Source: a bacterium BMS3Bbin08
Lineage (GTDB): Bacteria; Nitrospirota; Thermodesulfovibrionia; UBA6902; BMS3Bbin08
DNA length: 64,000 bases
Assembly (NCBI GenBank): GCA_002897775.1
Contig: BDTR01000030.1
Span: forward strand, 62,001-126,000
Reading direction: 5' to 3'
Positions 53,767 through 62,394 of the stretch are shown piece after piece. Position 1 is the first letter of the stretch, and each line of letters starts with the position of its first letter. The translations under genes and the position numbers were made by a program. Under the pieces are notes generated by a model, which saw only the letters and a program-made list of their open reading frames with translations, had not been told where the DNA came from and did no database searches.

Positions 53767-55596
53767 CTATTCGACAGTAACGCTTTTTGCCAGGTTCCTG
53801 GGCTGGTCAATGTCGCAGCCTCTTAGAACCGCCATATGATACGCGAGAAGTTGAAGGGGTACGCTGAAAAGGACAGCGGTAAGATATTGATTTGTCGGAG
53901 GAATGAACACGGTATATGGAGTGAGAGACGCAATGCTTTTGTCTCCCTTAACCGCAAGCGCGATCACCTTGCCCTCTCGGCTCCTTATCTCTTCGATGTT
54001 GGAGAGTATCTTTTTGTGGATCTTGTCCCTGGATACCAGTACGAGTACAGGCATTTCATCGTCAATAAGAGCTAGGGGGCCGTGTTTCATTTCACCCGCT
54101 GGATAACCTTCAGCGTGGATATAGGATATTTCTTTCAGTTTCAGAGCGCCTTCAAGGGCTATCGGGTAATTTATCCCGCGTCCCATATAAAGGAAATCCT
54201 TTACCTGGAAGAACCTTTTGGCGAGTTTGACTATGGGGTCACGGAGCTTAAGCGTGGTTTCTACTTTTTCCGGCAGCAATAAAAGGTCGTTCAACAGTGC
54301 CCTGGCCGATCCGGCGTCAATGGCTCCCCTGGCTTTTGCCGCTGCCACTGAAAAAAGATATAGAGCTACAAGCTGTGTAACGAATGCCTTTGTGGACGCG
54401 ACGCCTATTTCAGGCCCTGAGTGAGTGTAAAACACGCTGTCCGCTTCTCTCGATGATGTGCTGCCGACAACATTACAGATGCTGAGGACCTTTGCCCCGC
54501 GTTTTTTGGCTTCCCGCTGGGCCCCAAGCGTATCAGCGGTTTCTCCTGACTGGGTAATGACGACTACAAGGCAGTCTCTGGTGATAAGCGGGTTTCTGTA
54601 GCGGAACTCTGAAGCAATATCCACCTCACAAGGTATCCCGGCTATATCTTCCAGCATATATTTGCCGGCAAGCGCCGCGTGCCAGGATGTCCCGCAGGCA
54701 ACGAGAAAGACCTTCTTCAGTTTTTTAAGCTGCCCGGTTGTCGTTGAGAATTCCTTTAGATTTACACCGCCGTTGTCAAGCGAGAACCTTTCCCTGATCG
54801 TGTCGGATATCGCCCTGGGCTGTTCATATATTTCCTTTAGCATGAAGTGTTTGTATCCGCCTTTTTCAGCCATTGCGTTGCTCCAGGAGATCTTCTCTCT
54901 TTTTTTCTTTAAGGCCCTGCCGCGGGGATCAGAGACCGAGACGCCGTTATGCGTGATCACCGCCGTCTCTCCATTGTCAAGGCTCATCATTTCCCTTGTG
55001 TGGCTGAGAAACGCGGGGATGTCGGAGGCAATGAAAAATTCAGAATCGCCCAAACCTATGATAAGAGAGCTGTCTTTTTTTACGGCTATTATCCTGTCCG
55101 GTTCGGCTTCACTTATAATGCCGAGGGCATACGAGCCCTTTAAATGTTTCAGCGCTTTATTGGTAGCTGTTTTTATGTCAAGGCCCTTCTGAACATAGCT
55201 GCTTATAAGATGACAGATGACCTCGGTATCGGTGTCGGATGTGAAGACATGCCCCTTTTTTTTGAGCCTGTTTTTAAGATCAAGGTAGTTTTCAATGATG
55301 CCGTTATGAACAACAACGACCCCGCCCACTTTGTGGGGATGGGCATTTTCTTCAGAGGGCCTTCCATGCGTGGCCCAGCGTGTGTGGCCGATGCCCACCA
55401 GGGCATGAAGGTTCTTATCTTTTATCGAGTTTTCCAGCTCTTTTATCTTGCCGGCACAGCGTTTTACCTCTATTCTTTTGTTCCTGAAAAAGGCTATACC
55501 CGCTGAGTCATAGCCGCGGTACTCCAGTTTCTTAAGCCCCTCGATAAGGACCGGTATGGCGTTGTGTTTCCCGATATATCCGACTATTCCGCACAT
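53767..55596 (-). CDS. glmS: Glutamine-fructose-6-phosphate aminotransferase
   Basis: Makes glucosamine-6-phosphate for peptidoglycan and LPS. N-terminal Ntn domain with Cys2 (MCGIVGYIG) and GHTRWATHG; two SIS domains (VACGTSWHAALAGKYMLED, ITQSGETADTL, EGYPAGEMKHGPLALID) and the end QPRNLAKSVTVE. 609 residues, the usual length. Directly downstream of glmU, so both steps of UDP-GlcNAc synthesis flank each other. No glmS ribozyme was recognised. Confidence 0.98.
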   Translation of the reverse strand: MCGIVGYIGKHNAIPVLIEGLKKLEYRGYDSAGIAFFRNKRIEVKRCAGKIKELENSIKDKNLHALVGIGHTRWATHGRPSEENAHPHKVGGVVVVHNGIIENYLDLKNRLKKKGHVFTSDTDTEVICHLISSYVQKGLDIKTATNKALKHLKGSYALGIISEAEPDRIIAVKKDSSLIIGLGDSEFFIASDIPAFLSHTREMMSLDNGETAVITHNGVSVSDPRGRALKKKREKISWSNAMAEKGGYKHFMLKEIYEQPRAISDTIRERFSLDNGGVNLKEFSTTTGQLKKLKKVFLVACGTSWHAALAGKYMLEDIAGIPCEVDIASEFRYRNPLITRDCLVVVITQSGETADTLGAQREAKKRGAKVLSICNVVGSTSSREADSVFYTHSGPEIGVASTKAFVTQLVALYLFSVAAAKARGAIDAGSARALLNDLLLLPEKVETTLKLRDPIVKLAKRFFQVKDFLYMGRGINYPIALEGALKLKEISYIHAEGYPAGEMKHGPLALIDDEMPVLVLVSRDKIHKKILSNIEEIRSREGKVIALAVKGDKSIASLTPYTVFIPPTNQYLTAVLFSVPLQLLAYHMAVLRGCDIDQPRNLAKSVTVE

Positions 55597-55627
55597 AGAT
55601 CAATAATTCCTTTGCAATTTTCGGTCT

Positions 55628-55655
55628 CTGTTGTCTACGAGCTATGAGCTATCAG
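55628..55655. repeat. GAGCTATGAGCTATCAGCTA tandem repeat at glmU stop
   Basis: Units of ~9 bases GAGCTATGA; on the minus strand it supplies the end of glmU and its TAG (55642-55644). Confidence 0.7.
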
Positions 55656-57078
55656 CTATTTTACCCCCGCGGGGTTTCTTTTTTTTATGTTTTATTTTCC
55701 CGCCGGACTTCTGAGCCGGTGTCTTTATCCAGTCCATCAGATGTTTCTGGTCAACCCGGCTTATTGCAAGTGTACCGGCTGGAACATCCCTTGTGATGGT
55801 CGCACCGGCGGCAATATAAGCACCCCTGCCTATCTTAACAGGGGCTATGAACTGGCTGTCGCTTCCGACAAACACATTGGATTCAATTGTGGTAATGTGT
55901 TTCTTTTGCCCGTTATAATTGCATGTGATGGTGCCCGCGCCTATGTTGACGTTGCTGCCTATTACAGCGTCTCCCAGGTAGGTCAGATGCGACGCCCTGG
56001 TGCGGTCACCTATGATGGATTTCTTGACCTCAACGAAATTGCCTATTTTCACATTACGCCCTATGCTGCTTTGAGGCCTGAGGTGGGCTGACGGCCCTAT
56101 ACTCGAACCGCTTCCGACCTCGCTGCTCTCGATCAGAGTATTGTCCTTGATAAGAACGCTGTTACCTATGGTACTGTCGCATATTCTGGTCCCAGGGTAA
56201 ATGACGCAGTCTCTGCCTATTGATGTGGAACCCTCAAGGCAGGTGTTGGGATATATGACAGTGTCCATGCCGATCCTGACCGAGGGATGGACAATTGATG
56301 AGGACGGATCAATAAATGTAACGCCCCTCTGCATAAGCCTTGAGACGGTCCGGTTGTTCAGGATCGCGGTTGCTTTATGGAGCTCTGCTCTGTTGTTTAT
56401 CCCCATGACCTCTTCTGCCGGACAAATATACGCCCTGACCTTTTTGCCGTCCTTTGAGGCAAGCCCTACAATGTCCGTAAGGTAGAACTCGCCAGAGAGT
56501 CTGTGTTTTTTCAGTTTATCCAGATACTTCATTATTGAAGGCGCCATTAAATAGGCGCCGCTGTTCAGTTCCCCGCACTTCCTCCGCTGATCTGCTGTGG
56601 CATGTTTGTCCTCGACAATGCTGATAACATTGCCCTGCTTGCCGCGCAATACCCTGCCGTAGCCTGACAGTGACCCGTCAGTAAAAGACAGCAGTGACAG
56701 GTCATTCCCGCCGCGCTTGTGGCTGTTCAGAAAACCCTTTAATGTAGCGGGTGTAGTGAGAGGAGAATCACCATTAAGGACAATGATCGTGCAGCCCTTT
56801 GTGTCTCTCAGCGCCTTTTTTGCTTCCAGTAGCGCATTGCCGGTGCCCAGAAGTTTCTTCTGGGTGACAAAAGACACGGACTTGTCCTTTATCCGGTCTT
56901 TAACTTCCCCGGCCCCATTGCCGATCACTATGACAAGCTTTTTGGGTTTTAATTTTTTTACTGTATCTACTGTATGCTGAAGCATGGGCCTGCCCAGAAG
57001 TTCATGCAGGACCTTTGGTTTTGCCGAGCGCATCCTCTTTCCTCGGCCCGCGGCCAGGATAACAGCACATAAATTCAT
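55642..57078 (-). CDS. glmU: Bifunctional UDP-GlcNAc pyrophosphorylase / GlcN-1-P acetyltransferase
   Basis: N-terminal uridylyltransferase (LAAGRGKRMRSAKPKVLHEL, NGDSPL) and a C-terminal left-handed beta-helix of hexapeptide repeats with the acetyltransferase site (KIGNFVEVKKS, SHLTYLGDA, GAGTITCNYNGQKKH). 478 residues. The C-terminal tail (IKHKKKKPRGGKIADSS) is basic and non-conserved, and its last ~6 residues and TAG stop come from an AGCTATGAGC-type tandem repeat. It lies between gmhA and glmS. Confidence 0.97.
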   Translation of the reverse strand: MNLCAVILAAGRGKRMRSAKPKVLHELLGRPMLQHTVDTVKKLKPKKLVIVIGNGAGEVKDRIKDKSVSFVTQKKLLGTGNALLEAKKALRDTKGCTIIVLNGDSPLTTPATLKGFLNSHKRGGNDLSLLSFTDGSLSGYGRVLRGKQGNVISIVEDKHATADQRRKCGELNSGAYLMAPSIMKYLDKLKKHRLSGEFYLTDIVGLASKDGKKVRAYICPAEEVMGINNRAELHKATAILNNRTVSRLMQRGVTFIDPSSSIVHPSVRIGMDTVIYPNTCLEGSTSIGRDCVIYPGTRICDSTIGNSVLIKDNTLIESSEVGSGSSIGPSAHLRPQSSIGRNVKIGNFVEVKKSIIGDRTRASHLTYLGDAVIGSNVNIGAGTITCNYNGQKKHITTIESNVFVGSDSQFIAPVKIGRGAYIAAGATITRDVPAGTLAISRVDQKHLMDWIKTPAQKSGGKIKHKKKKPRGGKIADSS

Positions 57079-57094
57079 TTAGATTCCCTTCCTC

Positions 57095-57679
57095 TTATTT
57101 TTTTCTGTGGGCTTCAAAGAGTATCTCTTCCACCATCTGGCACAGCACATGTCCCAGAGTAATATGGGTCTCCTGTATCCGGGGGGTGCTGCCTGAGGGC
57201 ACGACGAACGGATAGTCAGCCTTTGCCGCAAGCCTGTCGCCTTTTGCGCCGGTGAATGCGATCACTTTAAGTTTCTTTTTCCTGGCAACGTCCACTGCCT
57301 TCAGGACATTGGGTGAGTTTCCGCTTGTGCTGATTGCGAGGACTGCATCGCCTTCCTGGGCCAGGGCCTTCAGCTGTCTCGCAAAGATGTCGGAAAAATC
57401 GTAATCATTCGCGATTGACGTCAGAACGGCAACATCTGTGTTCAGGGCAATGGCGGGAAGACCGGGGCGGTCCTTCTTGAACCGGTTAATGAACTCGGCC
57501 GCGATGTGAGAGGCGTCAGCGGCGCTTCCACCGTTGCCAAACAGTATGAGCTTGTTCCCCAGGTTGAAAATAGAGGACAAAAGTTTGGACACATCGACCA
57601 CTGTATCGATATTTTCCCTGATGAACCGTTGTTTTACGGAGACGCTTTCCTCGAACGCCTTAAGGATTTTTTCTTTCAT
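57095..57679 (-). CDS. gmhA: Sedoheptulose-7-phosphate isomerase / phosphoheptose isomerase
   Basis: First step of ADP-heptose synthesis for the LPS inner core. SIS-domain motifs: LFGNGGSAADASHIAAEFINRF, AISTSGNSPNVLKAV, and the C-terminal ETHITLGHVLCQMVEE with metal ligands. 194 residues from ATG 57679 (TTG 57688 possible). Between the FN3 lipoprotein and glmU. Together with lptABC it shows a heptose-containing LPS. Confidence 0.95.
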   Translation of the reverse strand: MKEKILKAFEESVSVKQRFIRENIDTVVDVSKLLSSIFNLGNKLILFGNGGSAADASHIAAEFINRFKKDRPGLPAIALNTDVAVLTSIANDYDFSDIFARQLKALAQEGDAVLAISTSGNSPNVLKAVDVARKKKLKVIAFTGAKGDRLAAKADYPFVVPSGSTPRIQETHITLGHVLCQMVEEILFEAHRKK

Positions 57680-57860
57680 TGGATCCAATCGGAGATGCTT
57701 GATTAATCATTGATTTTTTATGGTATTAAATAGGCATAAAATAATCAACGCCCGGTAATAACCATGACAGTCCCAGCACTCCAGGCTTTTTAAGAAATTA
57801 TCTTCTGGTCATATTAGTGATAACCGCTATGTCCCCCCCCTGTTCTGTCCGCCTTCAGTG

Positions 57861-58589
57861 TTAATGGATCTCGGTCGCAATACCGATCTCTTTGGAAGGA
57901 GGGCCTTCTGTGCCGCTGACCACGGCTGTCACTTTGTAATAGTATTTCTTTGAGGGCGCAGTGTTTTTATCTGTAAAAGCCGGGATAACGCTCTCTCCGA
58001 TGACAGTAAAGTCCGTGCCTTCTGAGCGGTAGAGCCTGTAAAGCTGTATCTCAGGTTCCCTGATCTCATCCCATGTGAGGACAACGCTTTTCTGGGTGTA
58101 GACCGCGGTCAGTCCGGTCGGGGCTTCTGGTAAAACCGTATCCGCTGCCTTTGGCTTTAACGCGACCCGCCCTACTGAAACAAGATTCGAATCATTACCC
58201 ATCCGGTTGTTCTTATCCATCACGACTATTTTATACACATAGGCCTTGCCGCGTATTGCCTTCTTATCCAGGTATTCAAAGGTCTTGCTGCCGTCTCGCG
58301 GGACCAGGTCCAGGGACCGGAAACTGCATTCACAATTTTTCGTTGTCTCTCCTGCCTGCAGTTCTGCCCTGAAAACCACGAAACCCTTGAGGGCTTCAGC
58401 CGGAAAGTCTTTTCCAGCAGGCATTCCCCACCTGAGATATTCCTTACCGTTTTTCGTAAAGGTCGTCAGGTTCTTTACAACGCCCACTTCCCTGTACGGC
58501 GTGATAGCTACAGGGTCTCCTCTCCTGCCGCAGGAAGCAGCCAGAACAAGGATCAGGACACAGGGGATAAGGATTAATTTATTGCTCAT
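57861..58589 (-). CDS. Lipoprotein with two fibronectin type III-like domains
   Basis: 242 residues. A lipobox LAASC ends the signal peptide; the next residues CGRRGDPVAITP resemble the CGxKGPL start of LptM/YifL small lipoproteins. Two beta-sandwich FN3-like units follow (residues ~38-140 and ~150-240, the second with PTGLTAVYTQKSVVLTWDEI). The start ATG overlaps the argH stop (ATGA). A role in outer-membrane assembly is possible by the LptM-like start, but the size differs and this is inference. Confidence 0.8.
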   Translation of the reverse strand: MSNKLILIPCVLILVLAASCGRRGDPVAITPYREVGVVKNLTTFTKNGKEYLRWGMPAGKDFPAEALKGFVVFRAELQAGETTKNCECSFRSLDLVPRDGSKTFEYLDKKAIRGKAYVYKIVVMDKNNRMGNDSNLVSVGRVALKPKAADTVLPEAPTGLTAVYTQKSVVLTWDEIREPEIQLYRLYRSEGTDFTVIGESVIPAFTDKNTAPSKKYYYKVTAVVSGTEGPPSKEIGIATEIH

Positions 58590-59959
58590 TTCCTTTTCCT
58601 GATTTTTTTTATCTGCTGAAGGACTTTTTTCTTTGAGGTCCCGCCGTATGTGTTTTTTCTGTTAACAGAGACGTCTGTTGAAATGCAGTTAAACACATCC
58701 TTATTGATCAGTTTTGAGAACCGTTTAAACTCTTTAAGGTCAAGATCGGCCAGGGTCTTGTTTCTGTCCAGGCAGTAACCGGTGATCCCGCCGGTTATCC
58801 TGTGGGCTTTTCTGAAAGGCAGTCCTTTGCGCACAAGGTATTCCGCGAGGTCAGTGGCAGTTGAAAAACCTCCTTCAGCGGCTGTTCTCATGGCCGCTTT
58901 GTTGAAGCTGATCTTTGGCATCATCTCAGTCAGAACTGACAGGCATGCCCTTACCGTATCAACGGTGTCGAATAACGGCTCCTTATCCTCCTGAAGGTCC
59001 CTGTTATAGGCAAGGGGCAGACCTTTCAGCACGACAAAAACAGAAAGCAGGTGGCCTACAACCCTGCCTGTCTTGCCGCGGGTGAGTTCAAGAACGTCGG
59101 GGTTTTTTTTCTGAGGCATGATGCTCGAGCCTGTTGAATATGCGTCAGGCAGTTCGATAAAGCCGAACTCCTCACTGTTCCAGAGCACCAGTTCCTCTGA
59201 AAGCCTTGAAATATGTGTCATGAGCAGACTGGCTGCCGAGATAAACTCTACAACAAAGTCCCGGTCTGACACAGCATCAATGCTGTTGTTGGATATAGCG
59301 GGAAACTTTAACAGCCTTGCGACGTATTTTCTGTCAATAGGCAGGGTAGTGCCTGCAAGTGCGCAAGAACCGAGCGGTAGAACATTTACCCGTTTCAGGC
59401 AATCCTCAAATCTGTCCGCATCCCGCGCGAACATCTCAAAATATGCCATAAGGTGGTGGGACAACAGCACAGGCTGGGCCCGCTGAAGATGGGTGTACCC
59501 CGGGATAATGATATCAATATGCTTTTCAGCCAGCTTAACAAGCACTGACTGAAAATCTTTAATTAACCGTCTGACCTCCGCTATTTCGTCCCTGAGATAG
59601 AGCCTCAGGTCAAGGGCCACCTGGTCGTTGCGGCTTCTTGCGGTATGGAGTTTTCCTCCGGCAGAGCCTATAGCATGGGTAAGGGCCGATTCGATGTTCA
59701 TGTGGACGTCTTCCATTTCATCGCTGAACCTGAACTGTCCCTTTTGTATTTTTTGTTTCAGCCTGTTGAGGCCGCGAAGGATGGACCGGGCTTCTTTTGC
59801 GGAAATGATCTTTTGTTTCCCGAGCATTTTAGCGTGCGCTACGCTTCCCTCAATGTCGTATTCCCAGAGCCGGCTGTCAAAAGCCACGGAGGACGTGAAG
59901 GTCTCGACCGTCTTTGTTGTTTTTTCCTTGAATCTTCCCGCCCAGGATTTTGTTGACAT
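58586..59959 (-). CDS. argH: Argininosuccinate lyase
   Basis: Final step of arginine synthesis, releasing fumarate. The superfamily signature GSSIMPQKKNPDVLELTRGK is intact; TARSRNDQVALDLRL, GYTHLQRAQPVLLSHHLMA and FSTATDLAEYLV follow the family. 457 residues, same as E. coli. Start ATG just after a short gap downstream of speD. Ends in a 4-base overlap with the lipoprotein gene. No irregularities. Confidence 0.97.
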   Translation of the reverse strand: MSTKSWAGRFKEKTTKTVETFTSSVAFDSRLWEYDIEGSVAHAKMLGKQKIISAKEARSILRGLNRLKQKIQKGQFRFSDEMEDVHMNIESALTHAIGSAGGKLHTARSRNDQVALDLRLYLRDEIAEVRRLIKDFQSVLVKLAEKHIDIIIPGYTHLQRAQPVLLSHHLMAYFEMFARDADRFEDCLKRVNVLPLGSCALAGTTLPIDRKYVARLLKFPAISNNSIDAVSDRDFVVEFISAASLLMTHISRLSEELVLWNSEEFGFIELPDAYSTGSSIMPQKKNPDVLELTRGKTGRVVGHLLSVFVVLKGLPLAYNRDLQEDKEPLFDTVDTVRACLSVLTEMMPKISFNKAAMRTAAEGGFSTATDLAEYLVRKGLPFRKAHRITGGITGYCLDRNKTLADLDLKEFKRFSKLINKDVFNCISTDVSVNRKNTYGGTSKKKVLQQIKKIRKRK

Positions 59960-60066
59960 ATCGAGTAAGAATAAAACTAAAACTTGCCAGGAGTCAAGTG
60001 CAGCTTATCCGGGAAAGTGATCCATGATAACAGAGCCTGCAGGTTTAAGATCGATGAACTTTTAGG

Positions 60067-60525
60067 CTAGTTTGAGAACGCGGGTTGTCGCGGCGTCTCA
60101 TCCTGCTGCCCGGCGGCAGGTTCCTGGGACTTGAACTCTTCCTCACTTACCTTATGCGGCAGTTTCCTGTTCAGCGGCGACAGGATACCGCGTTTCACTT
60201 CAACAACAGAAGGGCTTTTGCATTGAAATTTCTCAATGAGGTACTTTACCGCTTTCTCGGGTCTTAGAACGTCACCGCAGGTGAATATATCAACCGCGGC
60301 ATATTCATGCTCCGGCCAGGTATGGATACTAAGGTGAGACTCGGCTATTACGACCATACCGCTTATCCCAAAAGGACTGAACTCGTGGAAGGCTGTTTCT
60401 ACTATTGTGGCGTTTGCTATTTTCGCGGCCGTAATCAGTACGTCCTGAACTTCCTTAAGATTACTGAGGATCTTTGCGTTGCATTCCTTCAGTTCTACCA
60501 GCAAATGGGTACCTAACGCATACAA
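60067..60525 (-). CDS. speD: S-adenosylmethionine decarboxylase proenzyme
   Basis: Supplies decarboxylated SAM for spermidine or aminopropyl-agmatine synthesis. Class 1B pyruvoyl enzyme: self-cleavage before the Ser of ESHLSIHTWPE, HEYAAVDIFTCGD, KAVKYLIEKFQC. 152 residues with an extra ~30-residue C-terminal tail (KSQEPAAGQQDETPRQPAFSN) not in the core family. TTG start 7 bases after AAAGGAGG. No speE nearby. Confidence 0.95.
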   Translation of the reverse strand: MYALGTHLLVELKECNAKILSNLKEVQDVLITAAKIANATIVETAFHEFSPFGISGMVVIAESHLSIHTWPEHEYAAVDIFTCGDVLRPEKAVKYLIEKFQCKSPSVVEVKRGILSPLNRKLPHKVSEEEFKSQEPAAGQQDETPRQPAFSN

Positions 60526-60587
60526 TTATCTACCTCCTTTCTTCGCAAGAAAAACTATACTGTTCAAGCACCTTACTTGCGTATGAA

Positions 60588-60616
60588 AAAATACAGCAAA
60601 AAGAGAATTTTGTCAA
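60588..60616 (-). promoter_or_regulatory. Predicted sigma-70 promoter of speD
   Basis: On the minus strand TTGACA (60616-60611), 17 bases, TATTTT (60593-60588), ~65 bases before the speD start. Confidence 0.55.
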
Positions 60617-60658
60617 GCAAAAATTTACGAATTTAGTGTTTTTTTACAACCCCTTATC

Positions 60659-60687
60659 TTTACAAGGCACACCCGTTATGATAAACT
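60659..60687 (+). promoter_or_regulatory. Possible promoter of lptC operon
   Basis: TTTACA (60659-60664), 17 bases, TAAACT (60682-60687). The start codon would be only ~8 bases after the start point, so the true promoter could be elsewhere. Confidence 0.35.
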
Positions 60688-60701
60688 AAAAACAGGCATA
60701 A

Positions 60702-61217
60702 ATGAAAGGCAAGCTCTTCTTATTCTTATTGACGGCACTGGCTGCCGGGGTCCTGATCGTTCTGAGCTACAGGGAAAATGTGGTCGAAACATTTCCCTCA
60801 TATAAAACATCCTCCATGCATGGGTTCCACCTAACCCATAAAGAGCGTGACAAAATCAGATGGGAACTGGCGGCCGAGAAGGCAACATTTCCGGCGGGGA
60901 ACAAGGAAATCGTCCTGAATGAACTGACCATGAAAATTTATGACAGGCGCGAAGTTACAATAACGGGCGGCAGCGGCCTTTATGAGATCGAGAATAAAAG
61001 GCTGACGATCAACAAGCCTCTGGAAATAGACGTCGAAGGGGCCAGGTTAACCACTGATTCGCTTGTATGGGATGGTGAAAAGGGAATAATAACGACCGGG
61101 GATGACGTCAGATTTAAAGGTGAGAAGTTCAATATCGAAGGCACTGGCCTCAAGGTAAACGTCAAAGAACAACAGATAAGGATATTTAAGAATGTCAAAG
61201 GCACTTTTTATCGCTAA
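60702..61217 (+). CDS. lptC: LPS export protein LptC
   Basis: 171 residues: N-terminal anchor (GKLFLFLLTALAAGVLIVLS) and a beta-jellyroll periplasmic domain (HGFHLTHKERDKIRWELAAEKATF, LTTDSLVWDGEKGIITTGDDVRFKGEKFNIEGTGL). Bridges LptBFG to LptA across the periplasm. Overlaps lptA by 26 bases. LptF/G are not in the window. Confidence 0.93.
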   Translation: MKGKLFLFLLTALAAGVLIVLSYRENVVETFPSYKTSSMHGFHLTHKERDKIRWELAAEKATFPAGNKEIVLNELTMKIYDRREVTITGGSGLYEIENKRLTINKPLEIDVEGARLTTDSLVWDGEKGIITTGDDVRFKGEKFNIEGTGLKVNVKEQQIRIFKNVKGTFYR

Positions 61218-61668
61218 AACCGTTTTGATATCAGGGCTGTTTTTGACGCTTTTCTTCCACTCTATCGCGTATTCCGCGGCTGAGCAGGAAAAACCCATAG
61301 TGATAACCTCTCAGACCCTTATCGCGGACAACAGGAGCAATACAGCTGTCTTTGAGGGTGCTGTGGTCGCGAAGACAGAAGGCATAATAATTTATTCGGA
61401 CAGGATGAAGGTCTTTTATAGTGACTTTCAGGGGAAAATTATAAGAATAAACGTGTCGGGGAACGTAAGGGTCCATAAGGGAGAACGGGCGATCTTCTCA
61501 CAGGAGGCAAACTATTTCGGAGAGGAAGAAAAGATCGTTTTTACAGGTAAACCCAAGGTTGTTGACGGTGGAAATATGATCATGGGAACAGAGATAACCT
61601 ATTTCCTGAAGGATGACCGCACCATAGTCAAAGACAGCCGCGTAGTTTTGAAAAAGTCCGGGGAATAG
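61192..61668 (+). CDS. lptA: LPS export protein LptA
   Basis: 158 residues with signal peptide (ISGLFLTLFFHSIAYSAA) and an OstA-like jellyroll (PIVITSQTLIADNRSNTAVFEGAV, AIFSQEANYFGEEEKIVFTGKP). Forms the periplasmic filament that shuttles LPS. ATG start with AAGGA upstream, in lptC's last codons. Followed by lptB after 3 bases. Confidence 0.94.
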   Translation: MSKALFIAKTVLISGLFLTLFFHSIAYSAAEQEKPIVITSQTLIADNRSNTAVFEGAVVAKTEGIIIYSDRMKVFYSDFQGKIIRINVSGNVRVHKGERAIFSQEANYFGEEEKIVFTGKPKVVDGGNMIMGTEITYFLKDDRTIVKDSRVVLKKSGE

Positions 61669-61671
61669 AAC

Positions 61672-62394
61672 ATGCACTCTCTTGAAATCCGGGATCTCAA
61701 AAAAAGTTATAACGGGAAAAGCATAGTCAAGGATGTGAGCCTGAATATAAGCTCGGGTGAGATCGTTGGCCTGCTGGGACCCAACGGCGCGGGCAAGACA
61801 ACCACTTTTTATATGATCCTGGGCCTTATACGGCCGGATAGCGGAGTAATATCCCTTGATGATCATAATCTGAACAGCTCGCCGATGTATGTGCGGGCAC
61901 GCAAAGGCATAGGCTATCTTCCCCAGGAGACCTCGATCTTCAGGAAATTAAGTGTTGAGGATAATATAAAGGCGGTCCTTGAAATAGCGGATATCAAAAA
62001 ACAGGAAAGCGAAGAAAGGCTCCGGGACATCCTCGAGGAATTCAAGCTGACCCCGCTTGCCCGGAAAAAGGGGTACCAGCTGTCAGGCGGAGAGCGCCGG
62101 AAAGTGGAGATAGCGAGGGCTATAGCGGTTGACCCGCTTTTTATCCTGCTTGACGAGCCGTTCGCCGGCATAGACCCCCTGTCTGTCATCGAGCTGAAAA
62201 AGACCATAACGCAGCTTAGAGAAAAGAACATCGGCCTGATAATAACCGACCATAATGTCAGGGAAACACTGTCGATAACGGACAGGGCTTACATAATCAA
62301 CGAGGGGTGTATCTTTGCGCATGGTATCCCGGCTGACCTTATTGCTGATGAACGTGTAAAAAGGACCTATCTCGGAGAAGGATTTAAGCTTTAA
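61672..62394 (+). CDS. lptB: LPS export ATP-binding protein LptB
   Basis: 240 residues: Walker A GPNGAGKTTTFYMILGL, Q-loop YLPQETSIFRKL, signature LSGGERRKVEIARAIA, Walker B FILLDEPFAGIDP, H-loop TDHNV. Drives LPS extraction from the inner membrane with LptFG. Its TAA overlaps the rpoN ATG (TAATG), the widespread lptB-rpoN-hpf order. Confidence 0.97.
   Translation: MHSLEIRDLKKSYNGKSIVKDVSLNISSGEIVGLLGPNGAGKTTTFYMILGLIRPDSGVISLDDHNLNSSPMYVRARKGIGYLPQETSIFRKLSVEDNIKAVLEIADIKKQESEERLRDILEEFKLTPLARKKGYQLSGGERRKVEIARAIAVDPLFILLDEPFAGIDPLSVIELKKTITQLREKNIGLIITDHNVRETLSITDRAYIINEGCIFAHGIPADLIADERVKRTYLGEGFKL

Noticed and set aside
55597-55641. glmS ribozyme upstream of glmS
   Set aside because: The gap to glmU is only 45 bases, too short, and lacks the core.
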